Source: Galaxea fascicularis
Lineage: Eukaryota; Cnidaria; Anthozoa; Scleractinia; Euphylliidae
Direction of reading: 5' to 3'
Length of the DNA: 64,000 nt
NCBI GenBank assembly: GCA_948470475.1
Contig: OX419342.1
Coordinates: 4,755,701-4,819,700 of the forward strand
A program made the position numbers and the translations under genes. Below the pieces are notes generated by a model. That model searched no databases, had not been told where the DNA came from, and worked only from the letters and a program-made list of their open reading frames with translations. Positions 13,401-27,000 of the stretch are shown in pieces; within the stretch, counting starts at the first letter, position 1, and every line of letters begins with the position of its first letter.

Positions 13401-16400
13401 AAGCTTATGATGGTTTCAGTTCGAGCTGTATAAATCCGCGGTCGAGTTTCTGTTTTGCTGTTTAATGGACGACTGTTTTTCAGTTTGTTCCGGTGTTAGC
13501 TGGCAGTGCTTGCCAGTTCCAAGTGAGATTGACGTCCGGCAGTAATTGTGTTATTTTTAATTTGTGCAAAGTGAAATCCCACACGCGACTGAAATGTCCA
13601 ACACCAGAACTGTAACAACACTCTAAAGGTATGTCAGTAACTCGCTTGTGCTTTCCTACTGGGTCATCTGTTTTCTTATGCCTCATAAAACGTCTTTGTA
13701 ATTCTGTAGTTGACCTATGGCCGCAAAGAAATCGCGCAGATTATCCACGAAGACAGCTGTTCTAGCAGATTTTCTTAAGAGGGCATTTTCAATATCCTGG
13801 GCTTGGGGCGTCGACAAGATTCCATTGGTAGCTATCAAAATACCCCATCTCATCTTGTCATAAATACACTTGCAATTCAAAGCGTGAGTCTTTCTTATCT
13901 ACTAACTATGTTCTTTCTAATTGCTACCTACAACAAAAGTTTCCGAGTTTTCATATTTGAGGTATAACTGCACTAATAGGTGTTTTCTCAGAAAGCTTTG
14001 CCCACTGTTTATAAACATCACTGCTATTTGTGGCTTACAGAGACGCGGGGGTTCATTGATGCAAGCTCTTTGAAATTAGGTAGAGTGGTGTGAGCTTCGT
14101 GGCCACATCCCTACGTGCTCTTTGTTAGCTCTTTGTTTACTGTTAGCATCCGTCCGCTCGCCCCAGAACTAATATCATTCGTCTTTTGCAATATTTCTTG
14201 TGTTCTAAAGTAGTCGCCAAGGCAAAAACTGAATAAAAACCCTCTCGTTTATATTGAATGACAGAATGGATTCTTCGTTTTGAAATTTGTTTTCGTGTTA
14301 GTTTTGCAAGAGAAACTGCACCAGGTTTCAATAACTGAGCCTCTTAGAAAACGTTTCATAGAAGCTCTTTGTTTTCCCTTGGGTTCTGTCCTCTTGTACT
14401 GCTGTTTTTGCAGTATTAAACAAAAAATAACAGCTAGTTTTACTTCTCGCGTCGACTTGACATTCGAGACAGAGACTTCGATATTAATTTGTCAAAATAT
14501 ACCTTATTATTTTAATTTACGTGTTAATTGGCCCTAATAGCTCGTTCGGCTGTGTAAAACGGTGCTAAGTGGACATATTATCTGGAGCATAGAAGATTTT
14601 AAATGTTTGCAAGTTGCAAGAGAAAACAAAAAGAGAATCTGTGAGAGCTGGCTAGATTTTGTGTCAAGACGTAAACACAAGTTTGCCGTAACAAGAATTT
14701 GCAGCATTTTTGCTTCATAATCACGGGGCCTGAAACTCCTTAAACAAGAGTTTGGCATGATGTGGTTTCTTCTCCATAGTTAACTTAAAGCCGGAGACTG
14801 ATATCACAAACGATGTTAAGAAACCGGTTATTGGCACTTTCCAAGTACACTTTCAGAGATAACTGGAGTTCCGAAAGAAGACAGGTACTCCTTACTAAGC
14901 GATTGCTCAATTGCCTCGAGTGCTTCGACCAGACGTGCAATACTGATTTGAAAACATTTTAACATTTCTATCCAACTTTCTTGGCATACGTAATTATAGA
15001 AGCGGCGTCCTAAGCAGCTGAAACGCACCTTGTCTGTTTGGAGAGAAGCCGACTCGATGATCTAATCTCTCATCCTAACTGCTTCATCTTTGCTTCTCTT
15101 CTGGCTCCGGTCGTATCACTCGCCAACTCAAGGACAGCTTGGGGATTTAACGCCCGGACACAAAGTTCTGCGGGACTGTTTTCGGTGTATCCCACGGGAC
15201 GTTTAGGCAACGCTTACTTTGATGAGTCTGATATGTGGACAAGGAGAGAAGGGTATGACCGGTGAGCATCCATGTGAAGGGATGTAGTTCCCCTCCGGGA
15301 AACTACGGAACGCAGGGAGTGTCTCTTAACACCCAGGGATTGTCAAAAAAGGCCAATTTATAGGCACGTGGAAGCGATATTACACCATTCCGGGTGGTCT
15401 CTCGTGAGAGGGCTGTTTTCAATTTTTTTAACACGAATGTCGCGCTACGAAGAAATCAAAGCCTGATGCGTTTAAAGTCGACAACAGCGCAGTGTTTTGT
15501 TTGTATTAACTGATCGAGATTTCCCGGCTAATTGTTTAATCAGCTCACCGCTGGATAATTTGGAATGCGCAAATATTTGTTTTGGAAAGGGTATCGTCCG
15601 AGTTTGAGCTTCGTTGCCGCGGTTTCTTGTGAACAGGAAGAGGGGAGAACCCAAGTGGAAAGGTTATCCGTGTTAGTATTGTTCTAATAACAAAGTAGTC
15701 AATTGATCACATCTGCTTATCGCGGTTTTGCGGGGTTATTAAACTCCACTTCTCCGGTGTACATGGCACTGTCGAACGCGCATAAGAGTAGTTCTGATGC
15801 AAGTGCTCCGACGCTGCCCACTTTCTTGTGAAAAGCCCGGTCGGTGTAGCTCTTTAAAACTGCCCGCTGACTACGGGTGGTCTTTTGCGAGAGAAATTCG
15901 CAAACAGTGATCCGGTGATCTGCGTAAAAACCAACCAGCTAACAAGACAGAAAGTTTCTGCGGGTCAAAAAACGCGCTTAGGTCACTGCGATGGTGGAGT
16001 GTAGTTCGGCAATCCTTTGCGCACACCTTTCTGTCAATGATCGATCGATAGTGTTCCAAGAATAGCCCACTTACCGCACCAGTTGTCATATGCTGACCCA
16101 GGCAAGATCCGCGATATGGCTGACTGCACGATCTTGTTAAGCTAGAACTGATAAAAAAAAAGCTATTGTTTATGTAGGGTACAAACTATCACCGAGTAGA
16201 ATTATCATCTCAAAACCTTCTGACTAATAGGTAGGATTGGTTATTTATGACCTGTAATGGTGGTCAAAAGGATAAGCTTATTGGCTGAGGTATGAATTGC
16301 GCGAAGAAGTTAATTTCATACTGCGAGTATGCAACACAAAGTTCCTTGCCGATTCAGCGATTTTCAAATCGTGAAGATTCCAGCGTGTTTAATGGGGCGA

Positions 16401-17838
16401 GGTGAGAAATTTACGCCTGATTTTCACATGACATCAATGCTTTTATTACACTGGCAGGCGCTGTTATGAAAGTGAAGTCTCGGCTTATAAGTGCACCCGA
16501 TTTAATTACGGTAGCAGAACAATAAAAGGCTACTTTATGGGCTATTTTTTCCTATGGGAATTGTTTCACTTGCGTTTTGTTACAAGGGAAGTTACTACTT
16601 GATCGTGTGAAGATGTTCTGCTTCACTGCCACATTGGAAAGTTATTTTTTTCCCAGCTACGTCAAAGTGTCAAAAAGTTGAAAATTATTCGTGAAAGAAT
16701 TCCTGGGGAGTCCCCCGCCCTCTTATGTCACACATATTGATGATAGTGCAGATTTGATCGCACCGCTTCGTGAATGAATGGGGGCTTAACTTAACAACAC
16801 ATGGAACTGGTATTGTGCTCTTCGTGTCTCCCATGCCGCGAGAGTTTGTCTGTGAGTCTGCAGAAACTCTTTGATTGTTCAACGTATGATTTTCGGTGAG
16901 TATGTGCAACAAATAATCGGCTTCCTCAGAATAACTCTTCTGACTTGTACTTGATTGTTCTCTCAGTTTGGTTGCTCTGAGCATTTCGTCCAATCCTTTT
17001 CGGCTAGGGAAACACCGTCACCTCAAAAGACGACTTATTTAATTGGATCGATTTCTAGCCTGTTAGATTTACGTTATTTCCGGACAAAAGCCGTTTAGAA
17101 AACATTCTAAGCTACTTTATTCTGTAGTGGACTGTTTTGTTATGGTATGTTTCCTGTATTGCGAGAAATAAGGCAAAATCAGCGATAATTCGGCCACAGA
17201 GCTGCGATAACTGAAGCAATTATCGGTACAGAATGCCCGTTATCGTCATACAGCCAGAAACCAGAGCGGTATTCTCGACCGAAGGTACTCGTCGTGTGAT
17301 GTGTTTAGATATAATTTTCTGATATCTCGGTTGGGCATGCATTGTTGCCCTGACAAGCCTCTACACGTCCGCGGTTCGACTTATCCGCGTGGGTTATTTG
17401 TGACAAAGGAGAAGAATTTTTCCACGTTACATGTGCGGCCTTTGACTTGCCAAAATGAACCAATGTCTTCAGTGACATTCAAGCTCATTGAAAGCACTTA
17501 AAAAATGCTCCGAAAGAAGAATTCTACTGTCATGATATTCCCGATGTTAATTGTAATACTGACGGGGTTGTCGGTGATATAAATCTGTGCGTATATTGCG
17601 AACCAACGAGGCGTGAAAAATCATCCAACGCAGTTGGGAGTCAGAGGACCATTGCGTTACATTTCCAATGTCGTTCCGTTTGCCTAACTGACTTGCGATC
17701 CAGCTAAGCCATTTGAAGCTGCGATTCCTTCCGCTTTTATTTAGTTACACGATGACAATTGACAAAACGCCAGTTGAGGAAGCTGATATTTGCGCAATCA
17801 AAATTAAATAGTGTTTATCTGTCTGCACGCTCTTTCAG
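13401..17838. other. Upstream flank of the Delta gene, weak antisense open frames only
   Basis: There are minus-strand open stretches at 16685-17005, 14828-15018 and 13683-13866. Each is preceded on its own strand by an AG that could be a splice acceptor, and the amino-acid composition is natural. I recognise no family, and clear donors are missing. A TATA-like tataaat lies near 13429 and a donor-like aaag/gtatgtc near 13628 on the plus strand, which could be a remote first exon of Delta; this is speculative. Confidence 0.3.
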
Positions 17839-17943
17839 GTTGAGCCGTGAGAAAACCAAAGCTGGTCGAACGCGCAACCCGCTCGAGTGGATTGTATCAC
17901 ACTCCGTCAAGATTATTCTTTAAATGAGGTGGGCACGAAACTA
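17839..17943 (+). other. Delta: 5' untranslated region of Delta, possible spliced leader exon boundary
   Basis: A pyrimidine-rich AG (tctttcag) ends at 17838, so exon 1 may begin here after an upstream non-coding exon. A stop (TGA, 17848-17850) lies in frame with the chosen ATG at 17944 and excludes any upstream extension. The true transcription start cannot be seen. Confidence 0.35.
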
Positions 17944-17944
17944 A
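17924..17944 (+). promoter_or_regulatory. Six-codon upstream ORF overlapping the Delta start
   Basis: An ATG at 17924 opens a six-codon frame (MRWARN) whose stop TAA (17942-17944) shares its last A with the Delta ATG (17944-17946), giving TAATG. The main ATG has a weak context (C at -3, C at +4). Termination followed by reinitiation is possible but not shown. Confidence 0.4.
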
Positions 17945-18054
17945 TGCATTTGAGAGATTTCACTCGGCATCCAGTGGCCGCATTTGTGAAAGGAATTCAG
18001 CGCCTAAACTTTGGATTACTTGTGCTTTTCCTTTTGGCTTCATCGCTGCCCCAG
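17944..18054 (+). CDS. Delta: Delta exon 1: signal peptide
   Basis: Residues 1-37, starting [10 protein letters not shown] and ending with the hydrophobic stretch [17 protein letters not shown], a signal peptide with a long N-region. The donor is CAG/gtaagt at 18054, phase 0. The in-frame stop at 17848 fixes the start to this ATG if no other first exon exists. Confidence 0.8.
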
Positions 18055-21000
18055 GTAAGTAAATTTTTTCTACCGGTATTGTTGTGTTTTGCGCGCAGTC
18101 ATACGTGAATCATCCTCTGCCTCTATCCTTCTGTTTAATTTGACAGTAATGGCGGTTTTTGTGGGGTTCGAATTTGCTGATTTCGCGGTTAAACCCTGTT
18201 TCCTCAGCTGAGTATAAGAACATTCAGATAGTCTGGGATTTCCTGGTATGCTGCCGTAATTTATTAATTTATACCTATTGGAGTACTGAAGCAATCTTTG
18301 GACCTTTATCACAACTTTTTTTCTGTCTTGATCTGCTCCACTTAATCCCACAGCTCCGTCCTTCTTTTTTCCAATTCGTATATAAAACAACCTTTGAGAA
18401 ACTCTTCATGCACTTCACGCAGCTAAATCCGTTTAAGTACTTAACGCGAAGAAACAAGAGAGAAAAACTCGCAGTTGGAGGCGCGCGCGCGCGCGCGCGA
18501 GAAATCAACGCGAAGAACATTTCTCTTCTTTGACGGATATTTCGTTTGTTTTCCGAATTTCCTGTTGTTGAAGTGCAAATTTTATTTTAAAAAAACCTGA
18601 CGTCACCGTGGCGGACAAGCTGATATCCTTAGCCTTGTAAACATTTCTTATTTTACAAGGGCTTTGACTCCAAGGGTCGAAACTAAACCGCTCAATTGCC
18701 CTTTAGGAGAGTAATCGGCGACTACCGATTGACAAGGCACGCAAATGGCCCGCTAAGCCAGTTACTTTGCTCACCGAAAAAAAATTCCATTTAGAGTAAA
18801 AGCTTTCTGTTTTTGTTTTCTTTTTCTCGCTGTTTTTGTTTTCCATAAGGTGGCTCGCGTATTTCAATCATCGGTATAATTATACGTTGATACCGAGATA
18901 ACAGTATTCGAACGCCGAGCAACATTCTTTCAAAGATAAAACTCGGGCGCTATCTCCCCTGCTCTTTTCATTCGCATTTGGCTAGTGTTACTCTTTAAGG
19001 CTCTCTTCGTTTACCTTTTGCCCTAATGAATTAGAATTTTACAAGTCAATTCTTTAGAGTATTGAAGTGCAGCGCAAGCAATCGTATTCATGTTGCTGCC
19101 AATCGCTGTTTGAACACAAAGTTTCTTTCCTACACCAGCGATGTCCGATCACTGTCGAATGTCGTTATCCAAACGGTATTTCCTGTAGTGTTCATCAGTG
19201 TTAATCTCAATGCAAAAAACAGCTCATTTGTCACATCTATGGCCAGGGTAGCTATGCCTGACTTCACATGGTCCAGAGTCTATCGCTTGCGACCTTTGAG
19301 CATCTAAATATTAAGTTATTCTGTCTCCCCCTTCTGCAGTTTAAGACAACCTATAGTGTGTTTGTTAATCCGGCTTTATTGCACGCACGTTTCCCCTTTC
19401 TGTGTTTCCTATTGTTCGTCCGCAGTCGCAGCTTACAACAGCTTCCCTGTGTAAGCTGCGACCAACTAGCAGTCCTTGCCCTCTACACCCTTTTCATGCT
19501 AACCTTCAAGGAGCGTTTATCTTTTTACAAAGCTGACAACAATCTTTCAACATGACAAAGTTAAGGGAGCCTGACGAACCGTCTTTACTCTTCCGCTTTT
19601 TGTCTCATATCGTGTCTGCTCTTTGTACTTGTACCCACAGTGTCAGGGAAAAGGAATGTTCGAGGTGCACTTCCTCGATTATTCGAACCCCGGCCAAAGA
19701 GACTCACAGACCAAATGCTGCAGCGGTCAGGAGGTGCAAGGTAGATGCCCCTCTCCCTGCAGCACCTTCTTTAGCGTCTGCCTCCGGCCTCAGGTACCAT
19801 CGTCCTGTCTCTTCGGGCAGGAGTCTACGGAGGTCTTGGGTAACAGTTCGTTCGTTATCCCATCTAATAGTTTACTGCTGGTACCGTGGCATGTGTCTCT
19901 GGAAACATTTCAGGTAAGTTATGAACTTCCTTTTCGAGACCACAAATCACAAAATTGCGAAATTTTCACTTAAAAATCTTGAAAAATAAACAACTCTATT
20001 GGAAAATATTGTTTAAGAGTTCTCTTTATTGAGAATGATACAGCAGCACGAGTAGACTTGTATAGTAAACAATACCACTGTGCTGAATAGTACACACTAA
20101 AACTTTCATCCACGAACTCGGCAATGCTTCATTGCTTTTAGCTAATTCTATAAATGGAAAATGATTTCCCTTTTATTTTTCGTATATTGTTTTTTTATCT
20201 CTTTAAGCTTAATTAAGTCACTGCGGGTTCCAAAACCCTAGACGTAATTTTTTTTATCTTATGTATTGCCTGTTCGACGGTTGCTCCCTTCCGGATCGAA
20301 ATCTCGCGTGATGAGTTGCTTTTTCAGTCCGATGATTTTGCCAAGTTTCTTTATTTTTTTGTTCTCTCTCAAAGCAATTAACTCGTGCAACGTTATATTC
20401 ACTTGTTTAATTTCCGTTTGGTAAAAATGTTTCGATCTTTTGCGGGAAATTTCGTTTTCGAACCCATTTTATTAACGCGCCTTTCTTGAATAGTTTATGC
20501 ACTCTATAAACATCCAATGACGAGGAAGTGTTTCTCGCGAAACATAGAGATGTGCAAATGTCCGCTTCGTTCGTCAGAACAGTGAGCAAATTATGTTTGG
20601 CGTATTGCTAGCATTTTGCGTTTATTATGTAACTGTCTTCAGGCGAAGAAAAACTTTTTACGGAACTTCACAACAATATTTATTTGCATTCTATGTACAT
20701 AAATGGTATTTGATAGCAACAGAAACGATAAAAACGAAAATACTAACATTAGTTATTACAAGGTTTCAATAATCACAGAAAATCGAAATCAAGTATTTTC
20801 CCGTGTTTGGTATTCAACTCGAGCTTTCAAGTGACACTTTTGTATTTCCTTTAGATCGTGTCAGCTGAAATGTTGGAGGAACTATTTGCTTGTTTTCGGC
20901 CTTAGCAATCTTTTTGGCGGATATATTGCGAGTGTTAACTACGTTGCAGGTTCGAAACCGGAACACACAATGAAAGAATCAAGGGCGATGAAATGTCCTA

Positions 21001-24000
21001 GACAATCGGACCACCAGTCTTGCTCATTTTCTGCTTCAATACCACCATACAGATCGTTTTTGCTGCCATATCAAGGGTGACAAATGAGATGGTGAATCTC
21101 GACACCTTGTGCAATCAGAGACGGAAGGATGGGCAACATGAAGATGTCGTCGCAAAGTCGAGTGGGGAAACGGAACTGAAAAATACAGAACTCATTACTG
21201 TAAACACAACCAAGCTGTAGCTTTTTTCTAGATCGTACCAAACAGGGACTATTCTAGTCGTGCCATTGTTTCGTCTACAACTCCGGTCTCCCGCGTCGAT
21301 TTATGTTTTCCTTGTCAGTCCTCATTGAGGCACTGGTCTGCTTTTCGCTCGATGCTCAGCGTGGGAAAATTTATTAAATTGCCGCTCGTTGCTTCAAACT
21401 ACTCCTTTGGAAATGTTTTCGAAATCTTAAGGCGAGTTTCGTTATCTGCGTTCGCCAATAAAATCAAACGGGATAGTTTTGAATTGAGAAAGGTTTAGAA
21501 AGCCGGGCGACAATCATACTTAACTTTCTCCAAATGACGTAAATTTTGTTGTTTGATGTCTCTTATTTCCTAAGTTGAAGAGATCGGTTGTCTTTGCTAT
21601 TCCATTATTGTCGGACACTATAGGCACCCTTTACTAACTAGTGCTATGAGAAGATTCTTTTCACTTTCTATTAGCCATAACTAGATCTTGTATAGCAGAG
21701 CCGCTGCTGTGAGAACAAGTAAATTTGAGATTTCTCACGGCCTGTTGTTGAATGTTAATGAAACTGATGTCTCATGGCCAATATTGTGGGGTTATTTTTG
21801 TATTTTCCGTTTCAAAGTTTAAACATTTAAACTGATATGCAGATTTCCTAATTACATTGTTAACAAGGTGTTTTTCCCTTCTTCACAGACTATAAACTAC
21901 TTTTATGTTGTACTTTCTTGCGGTTGTTTATTACTCTTCTCGCACTTTACAGACAGTATGTTCTAATTTCGACTCCAGGTTGTGGATCAAATAATAATTG
22001 TAATGAAATCTTTCCGTCGTTATGTCTATATGTTCTGGTAGTCTGCAGATAAAATGCCGAAGTGTGCAATCGACTCTTTGTTTTTTAACAATTAACAAAG
22101 TAAATTGGATTTTCAGTTTCGTTGCCAAGTTGTTCATTAAAGCAAACAGGATTCAGTGTCGTGTTGCTACGAAAACATGAGTCAGTCGTACTAAACGGGG
22201 GAGGGGCAAGGGCCGTTATGTTCATAATAGATTATTCAGCTTAGGCACGTGGCTGCCTTCAACTTTCTCACGAATTAAAAATCGCGATTTAGTTCTAAGC
22301 TAATTGTACTTGCTTAAGCAAATTCCTTTCGTGTGCCAAATTAATATGTTTGTTCGGCTCTGGCGCTCACATTTTTTGTTGCATGGTGTCAAGTATAATA
22401 GAGTTTTCATGGATTTCTCATTATTTTCACATCTTCTATTTTGTAGGGATCATTTTCGCTTGTAGTTGCTGCCAAGCACAAAGGTAAGACCAGTCTCTAA
22501 ATGTCTTTTAGCTCCGTTCGACTATTTATTCCGTGGTTATTTAGCCTGTAAAGTAACCACTGTTCATACATTTGTAAACGTCTACAATCCAAACTTTAAC
22601 AGCTTAGGAATGCAGCCAAAAAAAGCACAGAATATGACTGTCTTGTGCTACTGATCAAACTTGATAACCCCTAGCTAACGCCGATTAAGATGTACTCATG
22701 CCTCACAAGATAGGTCAATGTGGCACGCGAAAGGTTATCTCTTGCAGCCAGGTTTTATGAGCGAGCCGCTCACTTAAATCGCCAACAACATTCACCCAAC
22801 CATTCATATCAGGGAATGATGTTTACTTGGAAAAAATGCGTTCTGAGATAAAGATAACAATATAAAAGAAGTGACCACTGGTGTGTGAGATAGTAGCAAT
22901 TTTGAAGTCCCGATGAAGCAATCCGAGTTAAAATCTGCAGTATTTGTGTTTTCTTCTCTAAATGGATATCGGTACCTCACGGGGACAAATTTCACTCTCG
23001 AGTACGGCTTAGATAAAACCGACTTATGTTGCAATGATCTAAATCACGTAGTTTTTATGGACTTGAAAACATGATAGAATAACATGTTTGTTTCCAAAAG
23101 AAACTCACAGTGACTATTTGTTTATTCAGTAAACCAGTGTTGACTTAAAACTCACACGCGAAATGCCGAATCTCCTGCCCCCTGGCTGGAATTGATGGCG
23201 TAGTAAATACTTACATAGCAATTTTTAGAAATACAAATTGTCTCAAATTATCTCTGGCTTACATCTTCCATCTTATCGCTATCTGTCGCGTTAATATCGC
23301 TTGATCGCTTTAATTCTCTTAACCTCTTTCATTGCATCGATCGAGTCAAGTTTTCTTAGTCGAATGATGTTTTCTCTAGCTTTTGAAATTGTGAGCATTT
23401 ATTGGTAAAATCCCTGAAAAGTCGAGTTTCTGAGACGCCGTTTGATTTTAGTCTAGAGAAGTAAAGACTCAAAATTTTCATTTTCGAATCTTTTCCCAGC
23501 CTTGAGGTATACAAACGGAGGTCTTTTTTCCTTGTTATCTGTGCATAACACTTGACTCTCTTAACCTCAACAGTCACCGTGTCCGTTTGCGATAATGGAG
23601 CGATGATGAAGGCTGGTTAAAGACCTTGCAAGCCCCGTTGATCTGAGGAGAAACAAAACAGTATAGCGATCTTGATATTTTGTGTGGATCTCTGAAAGGT
23701 CAATGGGTTGTGCTTTCTTGATAACCTTTTGTGCGCCCCGCCTTGTCAACGCATTGTACTGTCTTTCATAGCATGAAGACACTGACCGTAACGTGGCATT
23801 GATAAGGTTAATCTTACTGAATGGGCCCGTTATCTTATCATGGATCAAAATGTTTGGCTTACGTTTGTAGAATGGTCATCATGAAAATCCGAAGTGGGCC
23901 ATTGCTTTGTTTCGCTCGTTTCCTCTTGTCGAGACACGGTTGTATGTGTGAGTTCTAGGCCTTCATAAGAAGGTCTACGAATCTTGTCAAAACCGACAAT

Positions 24001-27000
24001 CATTGAACAATAATGGAAGAGCAAAGCGCTGTCATTTCCCAAACAAATTCATGCATGCCTACTGAACATTTTGAAGAAATTCTTTCCCCCGTTAAAAGCA
24101 GGAAATATGAGATTGATCCTTTTTATACTTCGCCGTAAGAATCACTTAAACAGGGTATTTAAAATGACCCAGTGCAGTCCATTTTTTAACATAACCTTGG
24201 TTATGTTGCACGAAAATCCATATTGTCCTTTTCTTGGATTTTCCCCATAATAGAGTACGTCATATTCACTGTACAATGAATAACATGTTTTTCTTTGATA
24301 TTTGTAGCTGGAGATAACCGAATTCGTAAAGGTGACAACCTAGATTATGAGAGAATACAAAGAACAGTGCAATAAGCCTTTTTTTCGTCGCCATGCATAA
24401 ATCTCCTCATCTAACCGGGCAAACGAAGCAAACCCACACAAATTTGACTCAGTTGTGTGGTTTTCTAGAATTACTAAAACTAATATTCAAAGCACAATAA
24501 TCGGGAGATTAATGCCTTAAGATCGGCTTAGCCTGAATAATCGCGAGCAGGAAAAGGACAATTTAAGAATTAAGAGTTCTAGATTTATTTGGCGCCACAT
24601 TGTTTCAAAGTTCATCCTCTTACGCGGTGCCAATGCAAAACAGAATCTTCTTTTAGACGCGGTCTAGAGACGATACTTTAGTCAAATTTGTTCCTTCCGT
24701 AATTTTCACGAAAGTGACGGCATTGACATTTGGTAACACAATCGTGGCTTTTTGGCTCCAAGCTTGCGGGAAATTCGAGCTGTTTCGGCGTAAACAACAC
24801 AAGATTCAGTTCCAATGCTTCTGCCTTTACGTCACCTCTTGATAAAGTCCCTCAACTTTTAATTTTAGCATGTGACAATCACATGGAGACAACTGAACAT
24901 ACTCTCTTGTGATTGTTTATATTATGCCCTAACAAGGTTTTCAAAACGTTAGTAACGTGCCAGTCTAATGTTAATGTTAAAGTATTCTCAACGAATCCAG
25001 TCTTGTACAATGCAATTCGCCTCTCTTCTTTACTTTTATGGGGTACTTTATGTTCTGGTCTTTGTTTTTCACTGTACAAATTGGCAAATCGTCATCGAAT
25101 TTGACCTTTGGAATCGGTTTGTTGATTTTTTAATAACACAATAAGGTCTGCATCGGTTAAGGAGTAATTGAGCTAAGTCGTAAAAACAGCTGTTTGTTAT
25201 GCTTGCCAACACGTGTCCTAAAAGAAATTAGCTCCCTAGGGCAGTTTTTTTAGAACTATTTACGCAGGCATCACGCCTTGTGACTTGCAAGGTGTTTTGG
25301 CATTTCGCAGAGTTCCGTTTCGACTGTCTTTTTATATAATTTAATCATATCACGTTTTTCAACTCTTGCGCGCCGTCGTTACATTGTATTTACTTGTTTT
25401 ACATGCAAATGTGATAATGTGTTTTTGATTGGAACGTGTTGCAGGAGCTTAGTATCGTCTGAAAAACTAAATTAAGCATCTTCTTGTAGGGTCTTTTTTT
25501 CAGTGTCCTGGCATCTGGATGAAATTAGTGTTGAATGGAAACAACATTCATTCACGACCAGCACACGCAAATGCATATTTTTTTATATGAATACTGCTAG
25601 ACATTCGTTTTTCTCTATTTTCACGAATGTCTTGCAATATTCTCTGGACTTTCTGGAGGAAATGTAAGGAACGAATACATTTTCAGAAGTGTCAAATGCC
25701 AAAGTCTAATTTAAAAAAAACCCACTATCCGGCTTGGGATTTCAATCCCGTTTAAACATCTTAATTTTATTCTACTTGGATTCCACTAAGGCTTAACCAA
25801 TCAGATGCTGTCTTTTTGTCGGTCTACATCGAGGACCGACCTTTTTTGGTGCCATTTTCGAAAGTAATTAATTGTTGAATTTCTTTCTTTTTCTTTTATC
25901 CCGTATTTTCAGATCCGATTGTCAAGGTTCATAATTCTTATGTATCGATGTCGAATCCACTAGTTTGAAAACCAACGAAGCTGTTACTAGCCGGTGCAAC
26001 TTTCGAAACTACTTAATCGTTGAATAACTTTTCTTTTCTTTCTTTCCTTATATTTTCTTTTCTAATCGTGAAATCTGATGATTTCTTTATTCCTCTTAAC
26101 TATACTGAGTCGCTTTCCTTGTGTCGCAGATAAGCACGTCGGTGTAATGCCAGCGCGCTTTCAACCGGCTGCACGCCTTCCCGCGCTTTCCCAGCGGTCA
26201 CACGCTTTCCCGCGCATTCAACCGGTTACACACTTTTCAGCGCTTCCAACTGGTTTCTATTCAGTTTCCCGCTTTTGTCAATTGTGGACACGATTTCCTA
26301 CTTTTCCCGCTGTTCACGTGTTTAAGTTTTGGATCCTGATTGGTTAGTCCTCTACGTCACCTTGTGATTGGTCAGTTGTCATATATAGCCATCCCCAACC
26401 GACCTACTCACATTTACAACTTTGTCGTGTTCACAGGTGTATTCACACATGTATTGATTGAGGAAGCAGTCGTTACAAGACAGCAACTACAACCAAGCGC
26501 ACAATGGTACAATGTTACTCACATTGGCACCGTCGCCAACATCAGCTTTTCATATCGCATGGTTTGTGAACAGAACTATTATGGCAACTCGTGTTCAAGG
26601 CTATGTATCCCTCGTAACGATGCCTTTGGACATTACTCGTGTGACAGCAACGGAAACAGAGTGTGTTTACCAGGATGGTCTAATATCGCCTCGTATTGCA
26701 CGACAGGTAGCGTGCCAATGTTTTATTGCATGTTACATGAGGCAATAAATTGTCATATAATGTCTTACAGCCCATCCCACATACATAAATCAAACTTTTA
26801 CATGTACTTTGAGATCGCTTAATTCAAAACGATTTCAAAAGAGTATTGGGCAGGTAAGTTCTACTTACAGTTACAAAGTTATGTGTGCTGCCGGTCAAGT
26901 TTAGTTATGTGGAGGTTAAGAGCTTGGAACGCCACAGCAAAGTATTTCTCAGTACTTTTCAATTGAATCAGATCACAATTTAAAGATGTCATACCAACAC

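Noticed and set aside
13427..13628. TATA-like tataaat followed about 200 nt later by a donor-like site, as a remote first exon of Delta
   Set aside because: The sites are individually common in AT-rich DNA. Without transcript evidence the link to the acceptor at 17838 cannot be supported.
15038..15265. Plus-strand open frame ending near a gtgagc donor-like site, with a hydrophobic N-terminus
   Set aside because: There is no ATG in frame, the upstream stop is close, no acceptor was found and no family was recognised.
18275..18520. Open frames around an alternating GC run at 18481-18500
   Set aside because: The frames are kept open by low-complexity sequence (Arg-Ala repeats) and carry no other signal.
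19552..19917. A 121-codon frame overlapping Delta exon 2
   Set aside because: It is in a different phase from the MNNL domain, lacks any domain signal and crosses the splice acceptor.
21360..21367. CGTGGGAA, an RBPJ/CSL consensus, in Delta intron 2 (also at 8121-8128 and 61396-61403)
   Set aside because: An exact 8-mer is expected about twice by chance over both strands of 64 kb, and there is no clustering or paired-site arrangement near the Delta start.
26078..26347. An 89-codon frame after a tcgcag acceptor-like site, considered as an extra Delta exon
   Set aside because: The region is a short degenerate tandem repeat (cgcgctttc.accgg units). Exon 3 joins exon 4 in phase without it, and its content does not resemble MNNL or DSL.
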